The notes under the pieces are model-generated. The model was not told the origin of the DNA. It worked only from the letters and a program-made list of their open reading frames with translations, and made no database searches. The position numbers and the translations under genes were made by a program. DNA of 64,000 nucleotides from Planctomycetota bacterium (GTDB lineage Bacteria > Planctomycetota > Planctomycetia > Planctomycetales > Planctomycetaceae), in assembly GCA_027623235.1 (NCBI GenBank), contig JAQBVJ010000002.1, forward strand, positions 62,001 to 126,000. The letters are read 5' to 3'. Shown here in pieces: positions 10,027 through 17,510 of this stretch (within the stretch, counting starts at the first letter, position 1; each line of letters begins with the position of its first letter).

Positions 10027-10060
10027 AAAGCCCTCTGCGTCCGAAGGCGCAGAGGGCTTT
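10027..10060. terminator. Intrinsic terminator after the orphan DUF1501 gene
   Basis: A perfect 13-bp stem, aaagccctctgcg (10027-10039) with cgcagagggcttt (10048-10060), has an eight-base loop. On the minus strand it runs into CTTTTTG, so it ends the gene stopping at 10091. Confidence 0.85.
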
Positions 10061-10090
10061 TCCCATTTCGTGTGGCCCTTCGAGTTCGAA

Positions 10091-11398
10091 TCACACGAGT
10101 TCGCTGATGAGCGATCGATTTTCCATGAGGTACTGCGGCCGTCCGTTCGGGTCGGTCAGCGTGACGACCTCCGGATCGATGCCCAGCTGTTTGTAAACTG
10201 TCGTAAAGACGTGCTGCAGATCGACCGGGCGATCCTGCGGGCGTTCGCCGCGGGCGTTGGTCGAACCGATGAACTGACCGTGCTTGAAGCCGCCACCGGC
10301 GAGGAAGAAGGACGACGCCTGTGGCCAGTGGTCTCGGCCTGCGGTTCCGTTGACTCGCGGCGTACGACCGAACTCGCCGGACATCATGATGATCGTGTCG
10401 TCGAGCTGGCCGTGAGCGTCGAGGTCCTCGATCAGAGCGCTCATCGCTTTGTCGAGAGCCGGAAGCTGCTTTCCAAGAGTCACAAAGTTCTGGCTGTGAG
10501 TGTCCCAGCCTCCCCATGAGAAGGACACGCAGCGAACGCCCGCCTGGATAAGTCGGCGGGCCGTGATGAAGCGGTCGGTGTCGCGCCGTTCGGGGTAGCC
10601 GTAGCGGGCCACACGGCGAGGATCCTCCTGGCTGATGTCCAGAGCACCGGCAATCTCACCGGAAGTCACGATGCCGACAGCTCGTTCAGTGAAGCTGTCG
10701 AGGGCGTTCATCATGCCGCTGCCGTCGATGTCTCGTCGCAGATTATCGAAGCCGCTGAGCAGACTCTGGCGATCCGACAGCCGGTTGCGGGTGATCGATT
10801 GATTCAGAATCAGATTTGCCCGCCCCGTCGAATCCGGACGGTAAGCCGCGTTGACCTGGCCGAGAAATCCGGGACGAGTGGTGCCGCTCAAGTCGACAAA
10901 CGTCGGAGCCGTTCCGCGTTCGGTCGTCTGAGCCGCTCCGTAGACTTTGGACATGACCGAGCCAACGCTCGGGCGGCCACCCAGAGAATCCAGCGATCGA
11001 ATCGACCAGCCGGAATCGGACTGCGAGGACGAGTGCTCATTATTCACACCGGTCATCGAGCGGATGGCCGTGATCTTTTCGCCCATCGTCGCGAGGATCG
11101 GAAAGTGCTGGCAGATGTCGAAGCCTGGAACAGTCGTGGCGATCGGAGTGAACTCGCCCCGGTATTCGACAGGAGCATTCGGCTTCAAATCAAACATATC
11201 CATGTGCGACGGTCCACCGCCCAGGATGATGTTGATAATGTTCTTCTTCGTCGCCCTCGGGCCCGCAGCCTCTTCGGCACGCAGAAGGTCAGGCAGACTC
11301 AGACCGGCCATCGCCACGCTGCCGATCTTCAGGAAATGCCGCCGGCTCAAGCCGTCGCAGAAGTTACCCTTCTGACCGTTTCCAAAGAAATTGAACAT
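10091..11398 (-). CDS. DUF1501 protein with twin-arginine-type leader (orphan copy)
   Basis: The 435-residue product has an SRRHFLKIG Tat-type motif near residue 18 followed by a short hydrophobic stretch, so export as a folded protein is inferred. DUF1501 belongs to the alkaline phosphatase-like sulfatase superfamily and is abundant in planctomycetes; its function is not established. Visible family blocks are LGGGPSHMDMFDLKPNAP, SWGGWDTHSQN, SGEFGRTPRVN and GRDHWP. Unlike the second copy in this window it has no DUF1549/DUF1553 partner. The ATG at 11398 follows GAAGG at good spacing; upstream in-frame codons would place the Tat motif too deep. It diverges from the TPR gene at 11668. Confidence 0.92.
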   Translation of the reverse strand: MFNFFGNGQKGNFCDGLSRRHFLKIGSVAMAGLSLPDLLRAEEAAGPRATKKNIINIILGGGPSHMDMFDLKPNAPVEYRGEFTPIATTVPGFDICQHFPILATMGEKITAIRSMTGVNNEHSSSQSDSGWSIRSLDSLGGRPSVGSVMSKVYGAAQTTERGTAPTFVDLSGTTRPGFLGQVNAAYRPDSTGRANLILNQSITRNRLSDRQSLLSGFDNLRRDIDGSGMMNALDSFTERAVGIVTSGEIAGALDISQEDPRRVARYGYPERRDTDRFITARRLIQAGVRCVSFSWGGWDTHSQNFVTLGKQLPALDKAMSALIEDLDAHGQLDDTIIMMSGEFGRTPRVNGTAGRDHWPQASSFFLAGGGFKHGQFIGSTNARGERPQDRPVDLQHVFTTVYKQLGIDPEVVTLTDPNGRPQYLMENRSLISELV

Positions 11399-11483
11399 CG
11401 TTTTGCCTTCGTGGGATGTGAAAATTCTGCCAGCCGGTATCGCTCGTCCGTGACGCGAAATCCACCCGGTTGAGAACCAGGAG

Positions 11484-11511
11484 AGATTACACAATTTATC
11501 GTTCCCATCAA
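11484..11511 (-). promoter_or_regulatory. Possible housekeeping promoter for the orphan DUF1501 gene
   Basis: On the minus strand TTGATG (11511-11506) and TAATCT (11489-11484) are 16 bases apart, near the sigma-70 consensus, about 85 bases before the start at 11398. Sequence match only. Confidence 0.3.
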
Positions 11512-11667
11512 TCTCATCCGATGAGTCAAACGTACTCCTGACCGGTTGGAGGGACTGTCGTCTGCTGGTTTTCAGGGGTAGTATCCGGCAAGGCAGAGCG
11601 ACGTTGTCTCGGGAGTGTCGTTCGTCCGGATGCGAGTTGAAGTTGGCCAGAAGTTGCGAGATTTGAA

Positions 11668-14600
11668 ATGAGTCGTTTTCCCTTGTTTGCCAGTCGCTTG
11701 TTCCTCTCGATTTTCCTCGCCGCCACTTTCCTCGTGCCGTTCGGTTCCGTGCGAGCCGACGAAGGCGACGATGATTACAAGCTCGCCCTGGGGCTGTATC
11801 AGGACAAAGGCTGGACGTTTGCCGAGGAAGCCTTTCAGAAATTCCTCACGAAGCACGCCGATCATCCGCGAAGTCCACTGGCCAGGTTGTATCTTGGCCT
11901 GAGTCAGGTGCAGCTGGAGAAGTACGCCAAGGCAGCCAGCACGCTGCGCAACTTCATCAAGAAACACCCGAAGAGCCCCGACGTTCCGCACGCGGAATAC
12001 CGCATCGCCGAATGCAGTTACCACCTCGGCAACCTCGCCGACGCGGCGAAGGAGTTTGAGGCGTTTTCGGCGGCTCATCCGAAAGACCCGCTCAACGAGT
12101 GGGCGTGGGCTTACCAGGGAGACGCACAACGGCGGCTCGACCAGTTCGACAAGGCGGCTGTCAGCCTGCAGAAATCGATTGAGCTGTTTCCGAAAGGCCG
12201 CATGGTGGACGAGGCTCGCTTCGGTCTGGCGCAGTCGACGGAGCGGCTCAACAAGACGGACGAGGCGATCGCTCTTTACCGAGTCGTCGCCGCGGACATG
12301 ACGTCCAAGCGAGCGGACGCGGCACAGCTTCAGATCGGCAATCTCCTGTTTGGAACGAAGAAGTTCGCGGAAGCGACGAAGGAGTACGAGCTGCTTTCCA
12401 CCCGGTTCCCGAAAAGTGACCTCATTCCCACCGCGCGGCTGAATGCCGGATTTTCTCTCTATGAACAGGAAGAATATCAGCGAGCCATCACAGCGTTTGA
12501 TCAGGCGGAAAGCGGTTTCGAAAGTCGACCGGGGGCCCGATCGCAGTTCGTGACCTCCAGCTATTGGAAAGGACTCAGTCTGAAAGCCCTGGGAGCTTAC
12601 GATGACGCGGCGGAAGTTTTGTCGGGCGTCGCAAAGGCTGGCGGCGAAGAGGCCCTCGCCGAGTCAATTCTCTACCAGCTGGCCGACTGCACGTTTCGAG
12701 CCGGCGATCTGGCGAAAGCCGAACAGCGATTCCTCGTCGTGACAACCCGCTGGCCGAAGGGACAATACGGCGACCACAGCCTGTACTTCGCGACGGAGTG
12801 TGCCCTCAAACTCGCATCGGATCAAAGTGGCGCCAACCGGACGAGGCACATCCAGGAAGCGGGACTGCTGCTCGACAAATTTGATCGCGATTTCCCGGAA
12901 AGCCGCATCAGCTTTTCGCACGACATGCAGCGAGGTCACTTCCTCGTTCTGCGAGACAACCCGGGCGACCTGAAGGCTGCCGAAGAACTCTACAACCGCA
13001 TCATCAGCAGCAGCCAGAAATCGCAAACGCGCGGCGAGGCGCGATTCGAACTTGCGCGACTCCTGAAAAATAAAGGCGATGCCAAAGCCGCTCTGGCAAT
13101 GATCACACCGCTCGCCCGTGAGGTGATGAACGATCCCAAAGCCGGGTTCTCCGAATCGCTGATCCTGTACTCACACCTTTCGCTTTCCGAGGGCGATCTC
13201 TCGGCTGTCAAGGACGCGGCCGACAGCTATCTGAAGGCCAATCCCACCGGATCCAACCGCGATCAGGCCCTGGCTTATCTCGCGCTCGCGTCGTGCCAGG
13301 CAAAAGACTGGCAGGAAGCGGACCTGGCGATCGGCCGGCTTCTCAATGATCACGCCGACAGCCCGATCGTTTCCCGCACGATCAACTCCGTTGCCGAGAC
13401 CGCCTACGAAGGCAAAGCATGGGATGAGGCTATCCGATTTTTTAAGGTTCTGGCCGAGACCGGCGAAGAGTCTCCCTTTTTCCCGGTCGCTCAATCGGGG
13501 CTTGGCTGGAGCCACTTCAACAAGGGCGAGTTCGCGAACGCCGCAACGCATTTTCAGATCGTCGTTGACAAGACTCCCAAACATGAGACCGCGCCCGAAG
13601 CCGGGTTCAAGATCGGCGAGTGTCTGCTGAAGTCCGGAAAGAAAGCGGAAGCGGCAAAGGCCTTTGAATCCGCATTCGAAAAATTCCAGCCGGCACGCCG
13701 AGCATTCCTCGCCGGCCTTCAGGCGGCCCGGGTGTACGTCGATCTTGCCGATGTGAAATCCGCCGATGCGTCGTACGCGGCCGTGGATAAGACGTTTCTC
13801 AAGATTGCCGAGCATGACCTCGTTCTGAACGAGTGGGCTTTGCTCCTCTACGAAGCAGAAGATTACAAGCGGTCAGACTCGCTGTTTGCCCGGCTCGTGA
13901 TGGAACACCCGGAGAGCAGCTTTGCGGACAACGCCCGCTTCAGCCTCGCCGAAAGCAAGCTGGTCAATGGCGATGAGAAGAAAGCCGCCGCTGAATTCGC
14001 AGCCCTCGCTGTCGACAAAACTGCTGACCCGGATGTGCAGATCGATTCGCTGTACCGCCTGGTCGGAATCGCATCTGGCAACGAAGACTGGATGACTGTC
14101 GTCGCACGGTCGGGCGAACTGAACGATCGATTCAAAGAGAACCGGTATCGAGTCGAGATGCTGTTTCAGCTTGGCAATGCGCAGCTCAATCTGAATGAGT
14201 TTTCCAAAGCCGAAACGGTCCTGCAGGATGTTTTGAAATATCGAGAAGCTCCGGAAGTCGCAAAGTCAGACTGGCTGCCTCACACCTGGATGCTGCTCGC
14301 CGAAGCGCAGGTCCGTCAGAAGTCCGATCCGAAGAAAGCCACAGAAGCACTCGCCACAGCAAAACAATTTCGCGACGAGATGCCAGATTCGCCACTCACC
14401 TATCGCATCGACGAAATTGCCGGCCGGGCTCTCCTTCGCGAGGCAAAGTTCGACGAAGCCCGAGCGGCATTCAAACGCGTCGTCGACTCCAAAGACGGAA
14501 CGCGAACGGCAACTGCCGCGAAGGCACAGTTCATGATCGCCGAGTCGTTCACGACTCAAAAGAATTACAAAGAAGCGGCGGCGGCCTACAGTCGGGTCTA

Positions 14601-14775
14601 CATCCTCTACAAGCACCCGGCCTGGCAGGAGCCAGCTCGATTCCAGATGGCGGTCTGTTATCAGGCTCTCGGCGATAAACCGCAGGCGATCAGCACGTTT
14701 GAGAATTTCCTCAAAGAGTACCCCGAAAGCACTTACCGGGCCGACGCTGAAAAGCGACTGCAGTCGCTCAAGTAA
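11668..14775 (+). CDS. Exported tetratricopeptide-repeat protein, 1035 residues
   Basis: After a signal peptide (basic start, LFLSIFLAATFLVPFGSVRA, cleavage near residue 30) the whole chain consists of helical TPR/YbgF-like repeats, recognisable by recurrent A-x-x-x-F/Y and D-A-A/P patterns such as ALGLYQDKGWTFAEEAFQKF, AATHFQIVVDKTPKHETAP and AISTFENFLKEYPESTYRAD. No catalytic domain is evident. Such proteins act as periplasmic scaffolds; the partner is not known. The C-terminus resembles the TPR module of YbgF/CpoB, involved in envelope integrity in other bacteria. The ATG at 11668 fits the signal peptide; the Shine-Dalgarno is weak. A 52-base palindrome begins five bases after the stop. 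Confidence 0.88.
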   Translation: MSRFPLFASRLFLSIFLAATFLVPFGSVRADEGDDDYKLALGLYQDKGWTFAEEAFQKFLTKHADHPRSPLARLYLGLSQVQLEKYAKAASTLRNFIKKHPKSPDVPHAEYRIAECSYHLGNLADAAKEFEAFSAAHPKDPLNEWAWAYQGDAQRRLDQFDKAAVSLQKSIELFPKGRMVDEARFGLAQSTERLNKTDEAIALYRVVAADMTSKRADAAQLQIGNLLFGTKKFAEATKEYELLSTRFPKSDLIPTARLNAGFSLYEQEEYQRAITAFDQAESGFESRPGARSQFVTSSYWKGLSLKALGAYDDAAEVLSGVAKAGGEEALAESILYQLADCTFRAGDLAKAEQRFLVVTTRWPKGQYGDHSLYFATECALKLASDQSGANRTRHIQEAGLLLDKFDRDFPESRISFSHDMQRGHFLVLRDNPGDLKAAEELYNRIISSSQKSQTRGEARFELARLLKNKGDAKAALAMITPLAREVMNDPKAGFSESLILYSHLSLSEGDLSAVKDAADSYLKANPTGSNRDQALAYLALASCQAKDWQEADLAIGRLLNDHADSPIVSRTINSVAETAYEGKAWDEAIRFFKVLAETGEESPFFPVAQSGLGWSHFNKGEFANAATHFQIVVDKTPKHETAPEAGFKIGECLLKSGKKAEAAKAFESAFEKFQPARRAFLAGLQAARVYVDLADVKSADASYAAVDKTFLKIAEHDLVLNEWALLLYEAEDYKRSDSLFARLVMEHPESSFADNARFSLAESKLVNGDEKKAAAEFAALAVDKTADPDVQIDSLYRLVGIASGNEDWMTVVARSGELNDRFKENRYRVEMLFQLGNAQLNLNEFSKAETVLQDVLKYREAPEVAKSDWLPHTWMLLAEAQVRQKSDPKKATEALATAKQFRDEMPDSPLTYRIDEIAGRALLREAKFDEARAAFKRVVDSKDGTRTATAAKAQFMIAESFTTQKNYKEAAAAYSRVYILYKHPAWQEPARFQMAVCYQALGDKPQAISTFENFLKEYPESTYRADAEKRLQSLK

Positions 14776-14780
14776 GGATA

Positions 14781-14832
14781 GTCGCCTTTCGCTCCGCGAA
14801 AGCAGCGCTACTTTCGCAGAGCGAAAGGCGAC
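14781..14832. repeat. Palindromic element A, copy 1
   Basis: A 52-base near-perfect palindrome: gtcgcctttcgctc (14781-14794) pairs exactly with gagcgaaaggcgac (14819-14832), and an inner gcgaaag/ctttcgc pair continues the stem after one mismatch, leaving an eight-base loop. A second, altered copy lies at 28154. It follows the TPR stop and may fold in the transcript 3' end. Confidence 0.85.
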
Positions 14833-14902
14833 ACTTGTTGATTCGCTGGCCTCAAGCAGGTTCCCGTCGTGAGGGTGAAAATCCGACCTGGTCGCGCGGC
14901 GA

Positions 14903-15184
14903 TCAATGGCGGATTTCGAATCGGGTCAATGCCACATCGGGATTAACCGCACTGACGTCGGCCAGTTTGATGTTGGCCGCGAGCCTTTCGCCGACCGCCG
15001 CAAGGAATCCGTCGACTTCCTCCGGCTCACCCTGAGCCAGCAGTTCCACGGTCCCGTCGCTGAGATTCCGGACGAAGCCGACCACGTCAAATCGTTTCGC
15101 AATGCCACGCGATGTGTAACGGAAGCCGACTCCCTGGACTCGACCGTGGTAGATCACACGTTTCGCCTGGAAATTATCAGCCAT
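14903..15184 (-). CDS. acyP: Acylphosphatase
   Basis: A protein of about 93 residues that hydrolyses carboxyl-phosphate bonds such as acetyl phosphate and 1,3-bisphosphoglycerate in the cytoplasm. The family signature is complete: GRVQGVGFRYTSRGIAKR with the phosphate-binding loop and catalytic Arg, and GFVRNLSDGTVE with the catalytic Asn. Start choice is uncertain: ATG 15184 gives the usual N-terminal length, while ATG 15196 or GTG 15202 would add four or six residues; none has a strong Shine-Dalgarno. A terminator separates it from the gene upstream, so it is probably a single-gene unit. Confidence 0.93.
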   Translation of the reverse strand: MADNFQAKRVIYHGRVQGVGFRYTSRGIAKRFDVVGFVRNLSDGTVELLAQGEPEEVDGFLAAVGERLAANIKLADVSAVNPDVALTRFEIRH

Positions 15185-15224
15185 ACCAGATGTCATCTTC
15201 ACCAGAAGGATTCTGAAACAAAAA

Positions 15225-15251
15225 ACGGGGAGCCAAATTTCGGCTCCCCGT
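15225..15251 (-). terminator. Intrinsic terminator after the LTXXQ-like gene
   Basis: acggggagcc (15225-15234) pairs with ggctccccgt (15242-15251) around a seven-base loop. On the minus strand it continues into GTTTTTTG, ending transcription of the gene that stops at 15279. Confidence 0.82.
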
Positions 15252-15278
15252 CTGTATCGTCGTCTGAAGTTTGTTGCC

Positions 15279-15905
15279 TCAAGCAGCGTCTTTCTTCACT
15301 GGCTTCCTGGCGTCTGGCTTCTTCGCACCCGGCTTCTTGTCGCCCTTGGCAGGACGCTTGCCGCTGTCCTTCAGCTTGGTTTTCTGATCGGCTGTCAGAA
15401 TCGAATCGACTTTGGCGAGGTAGGCTGTTCGCAGTTCGCCCTGAGCTTTTCGAAGTTCAGCCTGCCTGGCTTTCTGTTCGTCGGTCAGTTTGACTGAACT
15501 GGCTGCGGCTTTTCGCTGTTCAGCTGCTGCTTTTCGCTGTTCAGGAGTCGCGTCCTTGCCGGCTTCACGAATTTTCGCGAAGGCTTCTTTCTGAGTCTTG
15601 AGCTGGTCTTCAGTCAGGATGCTCTGCTGAGCCTTCTGCAGTTCGGCGAACTTCGGGCCGAACTCGGCGTCGAACGGTGCAACGGCCTTCTGCTGTTCTT
15701 CGGTCAGCTCGATGCCACGCAACACGAGTGCAGAAACTGCAGGAGCCTTGCGGCCTTTGCCCTTCTTTGCGTCGCCTTTTCTGGCGGCGGCAGGTTTCCT
15801 GGCCTCGCCTTTCTTTTCGCCGGGTTTCTTTTCGTCTTCAGCCATGGCTCCACCGGCGATTGCCAGGGTCAGGGCCAGGCTCAGAAGTGTACGGAACGCT
15901 TTCAT
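15279..15905 (-). CDS. Secreted Lys/Ala-rich protein with LTXXQ (Spy/CpxP-like) features
   Basis: A 208-residue product with a clear signal peptide (MKAFRTLLSLALTLAIAGGAMA), a Lys/Gly/Ala-rich linker (about 25-55), a helical core containing ELTEEQQKAV, SILTEDQL, KLTDEQKARQAEL and SILTADQKTKL, and a strongly basic tail rich in KKPGAKKP-type repeats. The L-T-x-x-Q repeats recall the periplasmic chaperone-like Spy/CpxP family; function here is an inference. GAGGAG sits seven bases before the ATG at 15905, which beats the more distal in-frame start at 15962. It follows the DUF1501 gene on the same strand after a terminator. Confidence 0.8.
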   Translation of the reverse strand: MKAFRTLLSLALTLAIAGGAMAEDEKKPGEKKGEARKPAAARKGDAKKGKGRKAPAVSALVLRGIELTEEQQKAVAPFDAEFGPKFAELQKAQQSILTEDQLKTQKEAFAKIREAGKDATPEQRKAAAEQRKAAASSVKLTDEQKARQAELRKAQGELRTAYLAKVDSILTADQKTKLKDSGKRPAKGDKKPGAKKPDARKPVKKDAA

Positions 15906-16050
15906 CTCAAACTCCTCGAGGGGATTCAGGAAACTGGATACTGCAAATTGAAAGCGAGTCATCAGGCTCGCCAGTGTTCTTACACGAACGCCTGAGCGTC
16001 ACATTTGATTCTGTGAAAATGCCCGGCAATACACAGAACCGATAGAAAAA

Positions 16051-16079
16051 CACCCCGGCAGTCGAAAACGGCCGGGGTG
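16051..16079 (-). terminator. Intrinsic terminator after the DUF1501 gene
   Basis: caccccggc (16051-16059) pairs with gccggggtg (16071-16079). The minus-strand continuation is TTTTTCTATC, a typical U-tract. It ends the DUF1549-DUF1501 unit. Confidence 0.83.
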
Positions 16080-16089
16080 CTGATCGGGT

Positions 16090-17391
16090 TTAGCCAAACA
16101 GTTCGTTGATCACGTTTCCGTCACGGACGAGCATGATCGGCCGGCCGGTGTTCGTGTGGAATTCCTGCGTGTGGTCGATACCGAGCGTGTGGTACAGCGA
16201 GGCTGCCACGTCGTCCGGAGAGTAGCCCTTCTCATCCTTCGGCAGGGTCGCCAGGTCGTTGGACTCTCCAAGTACCTGTCCGCCTTTGACTCCACCACCG
16301 GCCATCAGCATGAACATGCAGCGTGGGTAGTGGTCGCGGCCAACTCGTTCGGTGTTGATCTTCGGCGTTCGGCCGAACTCACCCGTGACGAAAACAGTTG
16401 TCGTTTCGAGCAGACCTTTCAGCTCAAGGGACTGCAACAGGCCAGCAAGGCCGCTGTCGAGTGGCGGCAGGCGACGATCTTTCAGAGCGTTCCAGCCGTC
16501 TCGGTGAGTGTCCCAGCCGCCGAGCGAAATGGTGACAAACCGCGTGCCCGCCGCGACGAGTCGGGTTGCCAGCAGACAGCTCTGATCGAAGCCATCTTCG
16601 CCAAACAGTTTGGCGGACTCAGCCGGCTCTTTGCTGATATCGAAGGCTTCGCGAGAGGCCTTCGAGGTGATCATGTCGTAAGCCTGCTGTGAGAAGCGAT
16701 CCAGGCCGTCGAGCAACTGGTTGTCTTTCTCGACAGTCTTGAACGTTGTGTCGAGATCGCGAAGCAGACTCTGGCGCTTTTCGACTTCCTGAATCGTGAT
16801 GCCGTTGTCCAGCTTGATCCCGCGAACGCTGTAAGGCTGTCCGAAGGCTGGTGTCGAGCCTGTGTTCAGAGCGGCATAGCGAACACCCAGAAAGCCAGGC
16901 TTCTGAGCACTACGGGGAACGGCGACGAACGGCGGGATGTCCTGCGGGGCGGTCATGGACTTGCTGATGACAGCTCCGTATCCCGGGTATTCCAGCGACG
17001 GCAGCGGACGGCTGCCCGTGTTGACGTACTCGGTGCCCAGCTGGTGAGCTCCCAGTGTGTGGCTCACGCCGCGAAGAATCGTGAACAGGTTCTGGCATTT
17101 GGCGAGCTTCGGCAGGTGCTCGGAAATTCGAATGCCAGGCACATTCGTGTCGATCGGGTTGAACTCACCACGGTGCGTGTCCGGGGCGTCCGGCTTCAAA
17201 TCGAAGGTGTCCATGTGAGATGGTCCACCCTGCAGATTGATGAAGATCGCGGCTTTGGCTTTTCCTTCTTTGACCTCGCCGGCTTCCGTCATCCGCAGGT
17301 AGTTCGACATGGTGAGGCCAGTCGCGCCGATCGCTCCCACTTTGAGAAAGTCACGTCGCGTCGCACCTTCGCAGTTTCTGTGAATAGCCAT
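16090..17391 (-). CDS. DUF1501 protein with twin-arginine-type leader (paired copy)
   Basis: A 433-residue member of DUF1501 (alkaline phosphatase superfamily fold). ATRRDFLKVGAIGATGL at residues 10-26 is a Tat-type signal. Conserved blocks are LQGGPSHMDTFDLKPDAP, SLGGWDTHRDGWN, VTGEFGRTPKIN and GRDHYP. It lies 119 bases downstream of the DUF1549/DUF1553 gene, the usual planctomycete order, and the two products are thought to act together at the cell surface or in the periplasm, with unknown substrate. AAAGGA precedes the ATG at 17391. It is clearly a paralogue of the protein at 10091-11398 but differs through most of its length. Confidence 0.93.
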   Translation of the reverse strand: MAIHRNCEGATRRDFLKVGAIGATGLTMSNYLRMTEAGEVKEGKAKAAIFINLQGGPSHMDTFDLKPDAPDTHRGEFNPIDTNVPGIRISEHLPKLAKCQNLFTILRGVSHTLGAHQLGTEYVNTGSRPLPSLEYPGYGAVISKSMTAPQDIPPFVAVPRSAQKPGFLGVRYAALNTGSTPAFGQPYSVRGIKLDNGITIQEVEKRQSLLRDLDTTFKTVEKDNQLLDGLDRFSQQAYDMITSKASREAFDISKEPAESAKLFGEDGFDQSCLLATRLVAAGTRFVTISLGGWDTHRDGWNALKDRRLPPLDSGLAGLLQSLELKGLLETTTVFVTGEFGRTPKINTERVGRDHYPRCMFMLMAGGGVKGGQVLGESNDLATLPKDEKGYSPDDVAASLYHTLGIDHTQEFHTNTGRPIMLVRDGNVINELFG

Positions 17392-17510
17392 TGTCAGTCC
17401 TTTCAAAATTGCCTTTTGGCGAATGTGGTTGGTTTTGTTTCGGCAGGATGGGCACTGTTGCCCGTCTCTTTGACTGCAGCGAAGACGGACGCGAATGCCC
17501 GTCCTGACCG

